Part shown: positions 22,001-37,100 of the stretch, piece by piece | Layout of the letters: the number at the start of each line of letters is the position of its first letter | Numbering within the stretch: the stretch's first letter is position 1 | Program-made: the position numbers and the translations under genes | DNA from: Wuchereria bancrofti | Taxonomy: Eukaryota > Nematoda > Chromadorea > Rhabditida > Onchocercidae | Direction: 5' to 3' | Assembly (NCBI GenBank): GCA_005281725.1 | Contig: SSBO01000009.1 | Coordinates: 3,670,163 to 3,734,162 of the forward strand | Length of the DNA: 64,000 bases | The notes under the pieces: generated by a model | The model's input: only the letters and a program-made list of their open reading frames with translations | What the model was told of the DNA's origin: nothing | Database searches by the model: none

Positions 22001-25000
22001 ATATATTTTATTAATATCTTAAGTTTTAATGCATGTTTAATTTTGCTAATTAAAGATAGACGATGACTGGGACACATTATTGGAGCCTGAATTTGAGGAC
22101 GCTGATGTTGGACTTTTGACGACTTTCAATTGTACATCGAGTGCTGTTAGTGATTTCTTTGCATCTATCCAATGCACTCCGATGCCAAATGCGCTGAATC
22201 CTTGCGAAGATGTCATTGGGTAGGTTGAATATTCTTGAAAGCATTCTTATTAATTAACTAATGAATATGTTTCCAAATTTCAAGTTCTACGTTGTAGTAA
22301 TTAACCATTATGTCACATATTTCGTTGCTGACATTGCTTACATTTAGGTCAATGATAATAACTGTTACTTGCAGATATGACTTTTTACGTTGGGCAATAT
22401 GGTTTGTATGGATTTCGGCCATAGTTGGTAATGTAGGCGTATGGATTGTGCTATGCCAAATGGGACAAAAGAAAATGCAAGTCCATTATTTCTTCATGGC
22501 TAATTTGTCCACTGCGGATTTGCTAACAGGTTAGCCAAGGAAGGTATCTATCAGTTGAAAGAGTGAAAAAAAAGTGATGTTTATAAAAGATTGAAACTGA
22601 ATGATTTTAGTACTGGCTATAATGTCTCATCAAATGCTCACTGATGACATATCGGAGATCCAAAGCATAAAATTGGAAAAATATTTACTAAGAGCAAAAA
22701 AGGCTAAAAGGCGGAAAAATGAGCTAAAAATGAAAGAAAATAATTATTGATACTGCAGTAAAATGGGACATTTATATCTTACATGGTGCATTAATTAATC
22801 AGTGCCCTTTGACCTGATCACTGAATCAGTAATAATAAAATCAAAAATGATACTTGCAGCAATGTATTTCTAGGTGTTTATCTTGGTGTATTGGCAATAG
22901 CAGATTATAAGACATCAAATGAATATTATAATTATGCGGTTGCTTGGCAAACCGGTATTGGTTGTAATATAGCTGGTTTCATTTCCGTTTTCGGTTCCGA
23001 AATTTCTATTATGTCGATGTTTTTGATTGCTTTTGATATGTGCTATAATATCAGGTACAAATATATAAATGATATATAACCCGATTTGAAAAGAAGGAAA
23101 AGGAACATATTTGATGACAAGTTTTTTAAACTACGTCGCTTTATTTGTTTCACTTCCGAAAGAAAAAGGAAAAAATTTTTATTAGGAATGCCTTTTACGG
23201 AAAACATTTACGGATGAGAACTGCGATAATGATGATGGCCGTGGCATACATGATAGCATTTACGATGGCAGTATTACCAATTATAGGTGTATCCACGTAT
23301 ACAAGTACCAGCGTGTGTCTACCTCTTTCCATTGAGGATAATTTTGACCGGGTATTATTTTTCCAGCTGAAATTTTTCTATTAATTTAATTCCAAAAATT
23401 TAAATTGAAGTTATTAAATTCAAACCATAAAATTTACTTACTTTATTGAGATGCGGATTAGATTTTCAAAATAACTTCAGTTACGTAATCGAAATCGAAT
23501 TCGAAAACTAATGTGACAACATGGATTAACAGTTATCAGTTGTTTTATCTGACTAGAAGATAATTTAATGCAGTTGCAGATCTATGTAATTGGCAGTTTG
23601 TTGTTCAATTTGCTTGCATTTTTGGGCATGGCAATTAGCTATAGTTTCATTGTAAGGATGCTTTGTGATCCGGAACAACCGAAACGATCAGAAGATAAAG
23701 CAATCATCCTGAAAATGGCGACATTAATTGGTACGGAAATGCTTTGCTGGTTTCCGACTCTTTTTTTCGGTAAGCTAAACAATTCATTCTTCCTACTTTC
23801 AATCGAATATTTTACCATTAAAGAATAGTGATATCGATTGATTTTAAAATAAGTGGCAGGTCAGATGAAACATTTGTTTTTTTTTCCTTTTTTTTATTCT
23901 TTTTTTTTAAAAAAATAAAAAAATTTTTTTGAAAAATGTACTTCATGAAACCTTTGTTATTTTTCTTCTTTTTTAAAATTCTTTTTACAGGTTTAACGGC
24001 AGCATTGGGGCATCCTCTTATTAGTATCAGTGTGGCGAAGATATTTTTAGTAATATTTTATCCGATTAATGCATTTACGAATCCGTTTTTATACGTATTC
24101 CTTACCAAAATTACTCATATACGACCGTGTTGGATATCATTGCTGAGCAGCAAGACACCAAATGACTCCAATGAATTGAAGTAAGTTTAATTATAGAAAT
24201 GTTTACTAACCTATCTGTCTACCTGCCGTCACGTTTCATCTATTTGAATGTGATCTAACTCTCCAAAATATCACTACAAATATTCGGGCATCATTTTTAA
24301 TGAGTTTATTTGGATGCTGAAAAGTTATTTTGCATGTTCCATCATTATCATTCACATCTGCGAACGATGGGAAAAGTAAACGAATCGGAATTGATGATCG
24401 AGGTAAACTTTTTTTAGTAGATCAATTTTGAAAGTAAATTTTGCCTAAATTTCTGGATTTATTTAGGTGAAGTAAATTTAAATCCAAACAGAATTACAAA
24501 TGATTATATCGAATACAACAGTAGGTACTGTAGGGAACATGAATTGATCAAGCAAAATGCCTATAGAAAATCGTATGCATAATGGAACTTCCTAAAATAA
24601 CCTGAAGATAACGAATTAATAAGTTAGAGATTGTAGTCTACAAATTTCCAGAATGATGTTCGACGACAGAGATCATTGTTGGATTTACGAAAAGTCTTTA
24701 AGAATTACAATGTGTACAGGTACGTCATACCTTGATGTACATGTCTTTCATATGAGATAGATAAGGCAAAATAGGACTAAGACAAAAGTGAACTCGAGAT
24801 TTGAAGTTTGTGGCAATGTGCGCCATTTATTTTTTCGATGTCTCTTTCACATACTGAGTATGAATTTTGGAATTCGCAAAAAAAGGTCACGAAATTGAAT
24901 GACTAGAAGCCTCACGCAGTTGCTTCTAAAATACGTTTAAAATTTAGGTCACTACCCTCGTCAACGTTCCAGAAAGAAACGTCGGCTCATGCAGGTGCAC

Positions 25001-25471
25001 AGTCTGAGAAACGACCGCTAATTTTCAATGAACGACTACGAGTTTCAGCAGCACCAAGAATGAGTGATATCTCAGAACATGTTGTAATGGAAAAGAATAT
25101 AACCCCGAACCTTTTATCTCATAAAGCATCAAGTTTTCAACAAGTAATTAATATATTTGAATTTAAAATATCTAAAATCACCAAATAGCTCGCTCGTGAA
25201 GTTCGTAAATTCAAAATTTAATGGAAATTTTAGTGGAAACGAAAAAGAATCCTGGAAGTAACAAATATTTCATTTTTTTGAATCTTTTGTGAAATTCTGT
25301 TTTCAGCAACAATTGCCAACAGAAAGACAAGATTGTGTGGTACTGCCAAAACAGCTACAGAATCGACGATCAAGTGTTCGAAGTACTGGTAAAGACAGTG
25401 GTTGCGGTAGCTTGACACCACCGATTCCATCGTATCGTTTTCAATGTTTCCCGACTGAATCTTCTACTTAG
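19026..25471 (+). CDS. fshr-1: leucine-rich-repeat glycoprotein-hormone-type GPCR (FSHR-1 type)
   Basis: Seventeen exons give 836 aa: 19026-19096, 19427-19555, 19904-19975, 20220-20294, 20403-20477, 20678-20893, 21057-21131, 21293-21461, 21678-21899, 22056-22219, 22375-22529, 22874-23054, 23186-23351, 23580-23769, 23991-24180, 24948-25143 and 25307-25471. A signal peptide (1-17) is followed by a Cys-rich LRR cap, then repeats on 72- or 75-nt exons, the usual LGR layout. YHCCLFK (about 288-294) matches the Cys-box motif of FSH/TSH/LH receptors. A charged hinge leads to NPCEDVIGYDFLRW before TM1. WQTGIGCN, SVCLP, CWFP and NPFLY (684-688) mark the rhodopsin-like bundle, followed by a 120-residue cytoplasmic tail. 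The ERW/DRY arginine is missing: the TM3 end reads FDMCYN. The intron before 20678 ends TTTCTG rather than AG. Family members couple to Gs/cAMP; the worm FSHR-1 acts in neuromuscular signalling, stress and immunity. Confidence 0.93.
24652..24719 (+). other. candidate cassette exon in the receptor C-tail
   Basis: A 68-nt segment bounded by TTTCCAG and a strong donor GTACGT inside the intron 24181-24947. Read in phase 0 it is basic and tail-like (QRSLLDLRKVFKNYNVYR) and exits in phase 2, exactly what exon 24948 needs. However, the preceding exon ends in phase 2. Direct inclusion would therefore read another open frame and shift exon 24948 into a frame that stops after 24 codons. It could be an alternative exon that shortens the tail. 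Confidence 0.4.
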
Positions 25472-26839
25472 TTCATTACTTCATTCGTTAAAATGCACGT
25501 ATCATATTGCTTCGGTCACTTATATCTATTCCTTAAATATTCATTTCTCACGAAAAATTCTATTCTGGCATCTCAAAACTCTTTGAATACTTTTGACTCT
25601 TCGAATTACTATAATTCCATCTCGCGATGGAAGTACTATCAGGGCTGTTAGGAAAATCTCTTTAATTTTAATAAGTATAGCATGAGACAAAGCCTTTAAC
25701 GTGCTGGCCAAGATTTACATAAGTAATATTATTTTTACCTGTCTACTCTAGCCTCAGTTAACATTTTTTTTTTTCAACAAAAAAGGAAGATAACATGTAA
25801 TTAATCAGTTCTGCTTTTTTACGCACTTATTTTTTAGATGACATCAGACACCAGACGTTTGCTTCTTTAATATCATGATCCCCCGATCTCAGGGAATTTT
25901 TCTAAATAACAACGACGGGATTGATAATCCTTGACTTGACACTCATCATCATTTTATTTCTATCAATCCGATAAATTTCCTTCCTTTTGCATATTAATTG
26001 TCCATGTTTTAAATGCTTCTCTATTGATTTACAATTATCTTACGATTGATTTATTCACTGACTGGTCATTTTTTGATCAATTAATTATTTACGATAAAAG
26101 TTATACCATTTACGAATTAAATTAAAAAAAAAAACAGACAGATATCTTCAACTACGTTTTGCCTTTTTCTCATCTTGGATGATTCATCGGTATATTCTTC
26201 ATTAAGAAAACGGGAAATGAAAAGAAAAGGAGAAAAACTGAATTACGATAATTTCTTCGTTTATCTACTAAAGCAGACAGTTACATCTTCCAAATTACTC
26301 AAAGTCCCAAGCAAGACATCTACGAATTTCAAGCAATGTATTAAGCACAAGTATGATTTCCGACGCAACACATGGAAGATTGCGAGTAAACCCTACAGGA
26401 CACATGTGATTGTCAACAGAAGCCAAATGTCAATGTGATTCTCGACAGGACACGTGAGAAATCCGAAGCACACATCAGCTATGTGTATCCAAAGGGTAGG
26501 AGACATCTTGAAATCTGCAAATATTTCTCCCTGTCAAAGGAAAGTTCGATTTAACGATCATATGGGCCGTGTTTGTGATGTGGATTGTGCGCGATGTGTA
26601 GTTCAGAGGTGCTTTAGTAATTTACCGTTTTTGCGTCAGGTGGGATCTGTTCCTGTGATATTCCAGTGAAATTAGAGGAATCGTGTGGTACTTAAATTAA
26701 ACTAAAAACTTCCTTCAGTCCTTTGAGATCAAACGTCACATGACTTTATCTGTCGCTTCATCGCTTCATTTCTCAGCTTTCTATCGATTAATACTTTTTA
26801 GAAGAGACAAGTTGATTCAATAAATGTTATTCGTTACAG
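25472..26839. other. spacer between the receptor gene and SRP54
   Basis: It begins with the presumed 3' UTR of the receptor. From about 26175 to 26669 composition rises in GC and two plus-strand frames stay open for 87 and 71 codons. The second contains a Cys-rich stretch (VCDVDCARCVVQRCF) and ends near a possible donor after FLRQ. Neither has a convincing ATG, splice partner or known domain. An almost repeated phrase (CAGGACACATGTGATTGTCAAC and GACAGGACACGTGAG) lies between them. I cannot tell a small gene from UTR or repeat remnant. Confidence 0.35.
26838..26839 (+). other. probable trans-splice acceptor of SRP54
   Basis: TTCGTTACAG ends 22 bases before the SRP54 ATG, with no coding exon upstream. 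This is the arrangement expected for spliced-leader addition, though a 5'-UTR intron is possible. Confidence 0.5.
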
Positions 26840-26858
26840 GTATTAGATTTTAAAGTAA

Positions 26859-30571
<3,713 letters not shown>

Positions 30572-30705
30572 TATTCTACCTCATAGTTCCTTTGGAATTG
30601 TTGCACTTGGTTCTGAGCTCAGCGAGACTAAAATATTAGCTTATGAAGCGCATGGAATGTTTTAAGATTTGTTGCGTATTTTCGGAAACTTTGTACATAT
30701 TACGG

Positions 30706-30711
30706 ATTAAA
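30706..30711 (+). other. polyadenylation signal ATTAAA for SRP54
   Basis: ATTAAA 135 bases past the SRP54 stop. No AATAAA is closer. Confidence 0.45.
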
Positions 30712-31640
30712 AATGTTTATTCATTCTATATACTGTTATGTGTATCTGATATAAAAAAATGAGTATTGTTTTAAAAATCTGCTGAAGAATTCTAGTAATT
30801 TGTTTGAAAAGAATATAAATTTTTTTGATGAAGACAGCAGTCGATCTGCTAGGCGTATAAATTGAACATAATCAGAAATGGGTAATTCTTTCTCCAGGAA
30901 CTATTTGTATGTTCATTTACTCCTTTAGATTATTTCGGGCTTTCTGAAGGTTTCGAAGAAGATTCATTGGTTCTAATAACTTATTGAGTCGTTGAAGCTA
31001 AAAATTTAAATCTTTACTGGAAATTTGCGTCATTTTACGTCTTAGTATGTCATTGCATTAACAGGATATTTTCATTGAAGGGATTTGAATGAATCTGAAC
31101 AAATGGTTTTTGATTTGAACCAATGGGGGACTCTCTCTACACTTCACTTGAAAGTCTTTTGATAATGAGATATTTGGTGGTGCCTGTAATTTTGTATACA
31201 ATTTTTAAAACGATAAAAAGGTCTTTACGAGGATGATGATTGTGTTATCCAAAATACAACTTAATCTTGTGATAATTTTTTATGACTGGATGAATTCAAC
31301 GGACGAATGTCGGACAGTCACCGTGATACTAATTACATCGGTAACCGAATTGTTATTCGAATATTAGTATGACAACATGATATGTTCGAACATGAATATG
31401 TTCGTACATTTCACTGCATAGTATTTCAACTTTCCCCAGTTGTGCACTATTTTGCAGTTAAATATAAAGTTACAAGTCGTAGATAAACTGAGAGATCTTA
31501 AATGTTCATCTGGTGCCTCTCAAACCCCGCTCATACCACATTCCAGGAATAGTGGCGCTGTTTATGCTAGTATTATGTAGGATTATTAGTTGCCCTAACG
31601 AAATGAAGGAAGGATAAGTACTGGAGCGGCATCGATTTGT

Positions 31641-31661
31641 TGTGTGTGTGTGTGTGTGTGT
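31641..31661. repeat. (TG)n microsatellite
   Basis: Ten TG units. The minus-strand Thr-His repeat translation across it is an artefact. Confidence 0.9.
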
Positions 31662-33261
31662 TAAAAGAAATCGCAACTGGCAAAAGCACACTTCGAAGAT
31701 GTGTGCCATTTTTTCATTCCATCATTTCTCATTCCAGTCTTCCTTTTTCTTTTCTTCTTTCAATTTAATTGTTTCATTCTAACTTTTACTATTAGTTTCC
31801 ACAAGTTCGTCTTTTAATGATTTTAAAGAAAATTTGCGTTAATTCTAAAAAAAGAACATTACGCAAACAATATAGTAATAGGTAGAAATTCAAAAATATT
31901 TCTTAGGTTTTTTTTTCTCTTGAAACTACATATTATACAGAATTTTATACTTATACGTAGTTATTTTTGAAATAAAAAACTTGAGATTTTTAAAATACTG
32001 TAATCATCAATAATTGTTTGCATAAATTGCAAACTTAGTAACCGGTTCCTGTCTATGTTTCTTCTAGTTTCTCAGTTCCATACTGGCGGAGAGTGCAAAA
32101 GAAGCCAGTATAATAGGTGTTAGAGGGATATTGCATTCAATCAATTTTAGTCTAAAAATATGTGTTGAATGTTGCAATTACTATTTAACTTTAGTATGCG
32201 ACAATTTTGATAAAAATTAAAAAATTTTTCTTCTTAAATTTTTCCGGATAAAAGAAATATAATTATTTAGTGAAAGAATGAATAATGACTATAGAATTTC
32301 CATGATTCCAATTTGATAAAAATATTATTGGTAGTGATCATAAGCTATCTCAGATAGTATTCCATTTTTAATGAGAAATAATTCATCACTCTTGTATTAT
32401 TTACACTACGAATTGCTTAATACTTGTTGCTTAATGCTTACTCAAATATTAGTTTGTCAAGTAAGCATATCCGATAAAGTCGTCTTTTTTGCACTGTCCA
32501 TTACTGCCAAATTTTACATTATTAATCTACTGTTTTTATTTATTGAATAAGTATATTTGATGAAGAATATTATAATTTGAGATGTTAATTCCAATTAACA
32601 TTTGATTAACGCACTTAGTAATAATATTACATTGATCTGATAAAATGCTTATCAGTCAAATCAATTATCTCAGCGTCATCAATTATTAAGCAGACATAGA
32701 TGTAAACGTGAACAATTATGAGCATTCTTCATTGACCTTATGAAGACTTTTCCTACTTCTGAATTATGTGAAGCATTGTATGACAGTGCGCGAAATTTCA
32801 ACTGCTCCAAGGTCATCGCTCATCGTTGCTCAATTTTAACTAAATTTCATCTTTGAGGAAGTTTGCCTGCGTTCTTCATGCCATGCGATATATAACAGCT
32901 GCAATATACACTACTCGAAGACGCTACGCCATCAGTAACTGAGGATCGATCTCATTAAACGTGTTTTCAAATCACGCACATTCTACTCTAATAATTAACG
33001 TCTTTTTTCTAATAATTAAATTTTAATCGAAGAGACTATAAATAATTTAAGGAGTTGAATAGCTCATTAAAATAGTAGTAAGTTGGCCGAATTGTAACAG
33101 ATATCTTCCGGAATAAACTCTATATTAAATATCATTTCATTTTTGCTAATATAATGAGAATGAATGAACGTTACATTAGATTTATTATTTTCACTTTGTA
33201 TAATGATTATTTTTTGTTTGTTAATTATATGTCATTAAACTGTTTTGATTTTATATTATAT

Positions 33262-33306
33262 AAGAGAGAAAGAGAGAGAGAGAGGGAGAAACAAAGAAAG
33301 AGGGGG
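33262..33306. repeat. GA-rich purine microsatellite
   Basis: An AG-repeat core with AAAG/GGGA interruptions. Confidence 0.85.
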
Positions 33307-33689
33307 AATAAAAAGGGATAGTGAGCTCCATAATTTTGATGAGTCATTGCAATGTTTACATTTTTTCCTACTTCATTTCACTCGATGATAATTACATGAA
33401 ACGGATACTTATTACTTCCAAGCAAAATTCATGATTTCTCTTTGTTTCGTAGAAAAAATTAAGCATACCATTAGAGAAGATAATTAGGCAGAATGGTGTT
33501 AGTGCCTACTTAGGTTTGCAATCTTATCAGTCTTACATTAACTTCACCTCTGTTCTATGGCAACTGCTAACAAATATTTCACAGTCATATAATATTATGC
33601 AATCTTTTTGACTCGTTTTTTCTTTTGTGAATTGAATTATCAAATATTATATTAAATATTTTTATATTCATATATGAGTGTAATTGACG

Positions 33690-33692
<3 letters not shown>

Positions 33693-33723
<31 letters not shown>
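33693..33723. repeat. (TA)n microsatellite
   Basis: About fifteen TA units in a row. Likely length-polymorphic. Confidence 0.9.
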
Positions 33724-33730
<7 letters not shown>

Positions 33731-34119
33731 CTTGTCTTTTATTTACTAACACATACGTGAACTTACGTAATTGTTCATTGTTGCATACGTGAACAACAAT
33801 ATATTGTGATAATCGGTACTGATTTGCATGCATATTTAACTATCTAGCATTTTTTCTTTTGCAAAACAGACAAATACCTTTTTATTGTTTCCTATTTAAA
33901 TTGGTTTCGTTTGAATCATTTAGAATCATAATTGGGAATTTGATATTCTGTAATAATTGATAATAGATTTGCCAATTAAATGAATGTTTGAAGAGAAATT
34001 ATACAGGTTATGGTTGCCTACTATTCTCACATCGTATGGTCCATTTGCAACACACAACAATTTGGTGCTTGTTATGATTCTTTGAACTGAAAAGCTCATT
34101 TCATTTCGGATCTGTGCTC

Positions 34120-34121
34120 AG
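34120..34121 (+). other. probable trans-splice acceptor of the long membrane-protein gene
   Basis: GTGCTCAG ends eight bases before the ATG at 34129, too close for a normal coding exon upstream. This fits spliced-leader addition. Confidence 0.5.
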
Positions 34122-34128
34122 GGAAAAA

Positions 34129-37100
34129 ATGTCACTGCTACCAATGAAAAGTCTATCCGTTTCACTACCTGTTTTATTTATTGAGGCACGTGTTCAGGGA
34201 CCACCTGATATTGTATTCTCTCAAATGGGTATTTCCTTTGATGCCGATAAATGCAATGTTGCTCTACTTAGTAAGTTGCTTGCTTTATTTTTTTCTGGAT
34301 TTTTTTGGAATTTCAAAGATTTGAAAAATCAATGTCAGATTTATAATTCGTCAACCAAATATATTTATTAGGACTATATTTTCAAACGAGAAATTGCAAA
34401 AAAGAAAAATAGGAAGTGAATAAGAGTACGATTAATAAAGCTGCTCAGTTCACTGGGATGATTTATCTGGTTCGAATACAACGTTAAAATTTTTCTAAAT
34501 GTCTAAGTTGATATTTCATTTTCACTACAGCTCCTATCCTTTGTTTCATCGGACGGAAATGAATTAAATTCTTGAGATGACTTAATCTTTTTAGATCAAT
34601 ATTGAAATTTTTTTTTTTAGGAATGAATTCATTTCATTTTGATCCACACCATATTTTCAAACAAACAACACTTTTATCATATTTAGCAAAGGCATTTAGA
34701 AAGATGGTCTAGAAATTATTCTAAGGGAAGGATTTTTTGTTTGGAGTGAAGAACAAATTGATAGTGTTAAACTTTAACCTTTGAAAGTTTGTAAAATCAT
34801 TAATGTTTACTTTGCAAATTTATCGTTATCATATGATCGCATTATTTGATCGATATTGAAAAATTTTTTCCCTTTCAAATGATTCTTTTAAATAGATTTT
34901 CCTTACTACAATACAATTGCTTCCAAACAACATTTACGTAATATCATTTAAAAAAGAAAAAACATAATATCATTTTAAGAAAAAAATGCAAAAGATTTCA
35001 TTTAGCACTTTGACGCTGAGAGCAGAATTAATAATAACGTAAGCGGTATTCAATAATTTCATCTTCGGTAAATCTAAAATGCCTTAAAAAAATGATAAAT
35101 GAAAGCTGAGTTATAATTTTTGTTGTGGAAATTCCTTTTTGGTAATTAACTCCGAAGAGAGAATTTCTGCTTCTTTCTGTCGGTGTTTCACTAATGATAT
35201 TTCTTGTCATAAGATATGACCCTTAAAATATCTCTGAAAGGTAAATTTAACTAAAATTCAAGAAATAGGTGTTTGGAACGGCTTAACAAGTATGTTTTAT
35301 CATATTTGCTTTTATCATTTTACACAGATTTATTCGTTCGATCTATAGTAGAATTTCTAAATTAAGTGACTAATATTTATTTGCTGCTTCGTGAAACTGA
35401 AGCTGAAAAATAAGCATCAAATGTTAAAAAAAAAATTTAAATTGTTGTATTGATAAATTAAAGCAAGCAGGTTCTTGCATTCAGAATTTAAATTGATGAA
35501 TTTTGGAACCAAACTTGTGGAACCAAGTTGTAATTAACCACAGAATGCAATTGTCTTCCTGATTAATTATTGTTTTCTTAATTGCCCTTTTAATCTTCTT
35601 GATTAATTCATAATTAACCTGCAGAATGCAATTGTCTTCTTGATTAATTTTAAAATGATAATTTAAGTTCTGAATCTGCACATATTGATGCAAGACTCTA
35701 ACTCTTCAATCTTTCCTTATTTTTCAACGGATGGAGGATGGGAGGACGAGAGTAGCCACAAGACACACTGAAAATTTTATTCTGCTCTCATTGAATGATT
35801 TTTTTAATCACTTTGCTGTTATCATCCAGTATTATTCATTGTGAACTTATAAAATTCAACTTGCTCGTTTGAAACGGCAAATGTTTCATGCCATATTTAA
35901 AGTTTCGAGTATATACAATATTTAAAAATAGATTTTTCGACTTTTTTTTTTAATCAGCAATAATTTGACACCTTTAAACTAGGAAATAAGTGCAAGAAAT
36001 AAAAAAGTTAACATTTAGTAGTGTCATGGATAAATCAGCAAATCATGGAAAAACACAATAAACAATTATTCTGTTCAGTTTTTCAATCGCTTAACAATTT
36101 AATTTTCCATTTTTCTGTCATTACCTGTCTTTTTCGACATTTAATTATCTATTACTAAAATAGAATCATTTTGTTATTTGATAGTTCTAAACTTATTTCT
36201 TAAAAAGCTTTGCCACACATAGTTTTGATTATAATTTTCAGAAGAAAAATTAAGCATTTTATAGTACATTTTATTAATAAAAAAAAGGGGAAAAGAAAAT
36301 TTTAATTGTTAACATCGATCCCTTTCAACATAATTTTGCGCTTGTTAGACACTAAGCTAAATATCAGTCAATGACTAGAACAATCATCGTTAGTTTAAGC
36401 TTACTTATGCATATGAAAATGCCATAGATATTTTTCATTTAATCTAAAAATGAAGAAACAGTTTATATTCTGGTTGTAAAATGCAGATATACTCAGTTTA
36501 GTGAAAGCTATGATTTAAATTCGTATCACTCCCTGTGGTGATGAATTGATTACTCCTTAGAGAAAACAACTAATTCTCAAATTCCAGAGGATGAATTGAC
36601 CATAAAAATATTGAAATCCTTTTTTTCTTTTCTTTAAATCTAACTCTCTCAGTCGTATTAAAATCCTTTTTAATATCATTCTAATGAAATGCTAGTTGAA
36701 TAAATTTTTTAAAAAGTAAAAGCAAAATAAAAAATCTTTGATTTTATAACTTTCTCAGAAGATCACATTTCTGGTTATGAAGTCATTCTCTTTGTTTAAT
36801 CATTCAGTTTGTCTTTTTCCATGTTATCTTTCAAGGATAAAATGAGGCTTACAATTAAAGAAATTAACAAACTTTTCTATTTCTTATTTCTAGACATTTT
36901 GCTAAGGAAGGAAAAGAAAAAGTTCAAATGGTTCATTCCTTTCATTCCTCTTAGCTAATTTATTGAATGGAATTAGCTGTAGGTTACTTTTACTCTTAAA
37001 AAAATCGAACTGAAATTAAAGAGCAAGACATAAATATATGATGTGATCCAAATTACCAAACCATATTACTTGCAACCTTAGCAAAGTTGAATTTCTCTTT

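Larger units (their letters stand above)
30712..34119. other. intergenic DNA upstream of the long membrane-protein gene
   Basis: No supported gene. It holds three microsatellites and a GC-richer island at 32740-32960. Within that island an ATG at 32740 opens 38 codons (stop at 32854). A TATATAA string follows near 32890. This could be promoter DNA or a short open frame by chance. Confidence 0.45.

Noticed and set aside
33693..33723. TA run considered as a transposon target or origin-like element.
   Set aside because: A plain dinucleotide microsatellite with no flanking inverted repeats.
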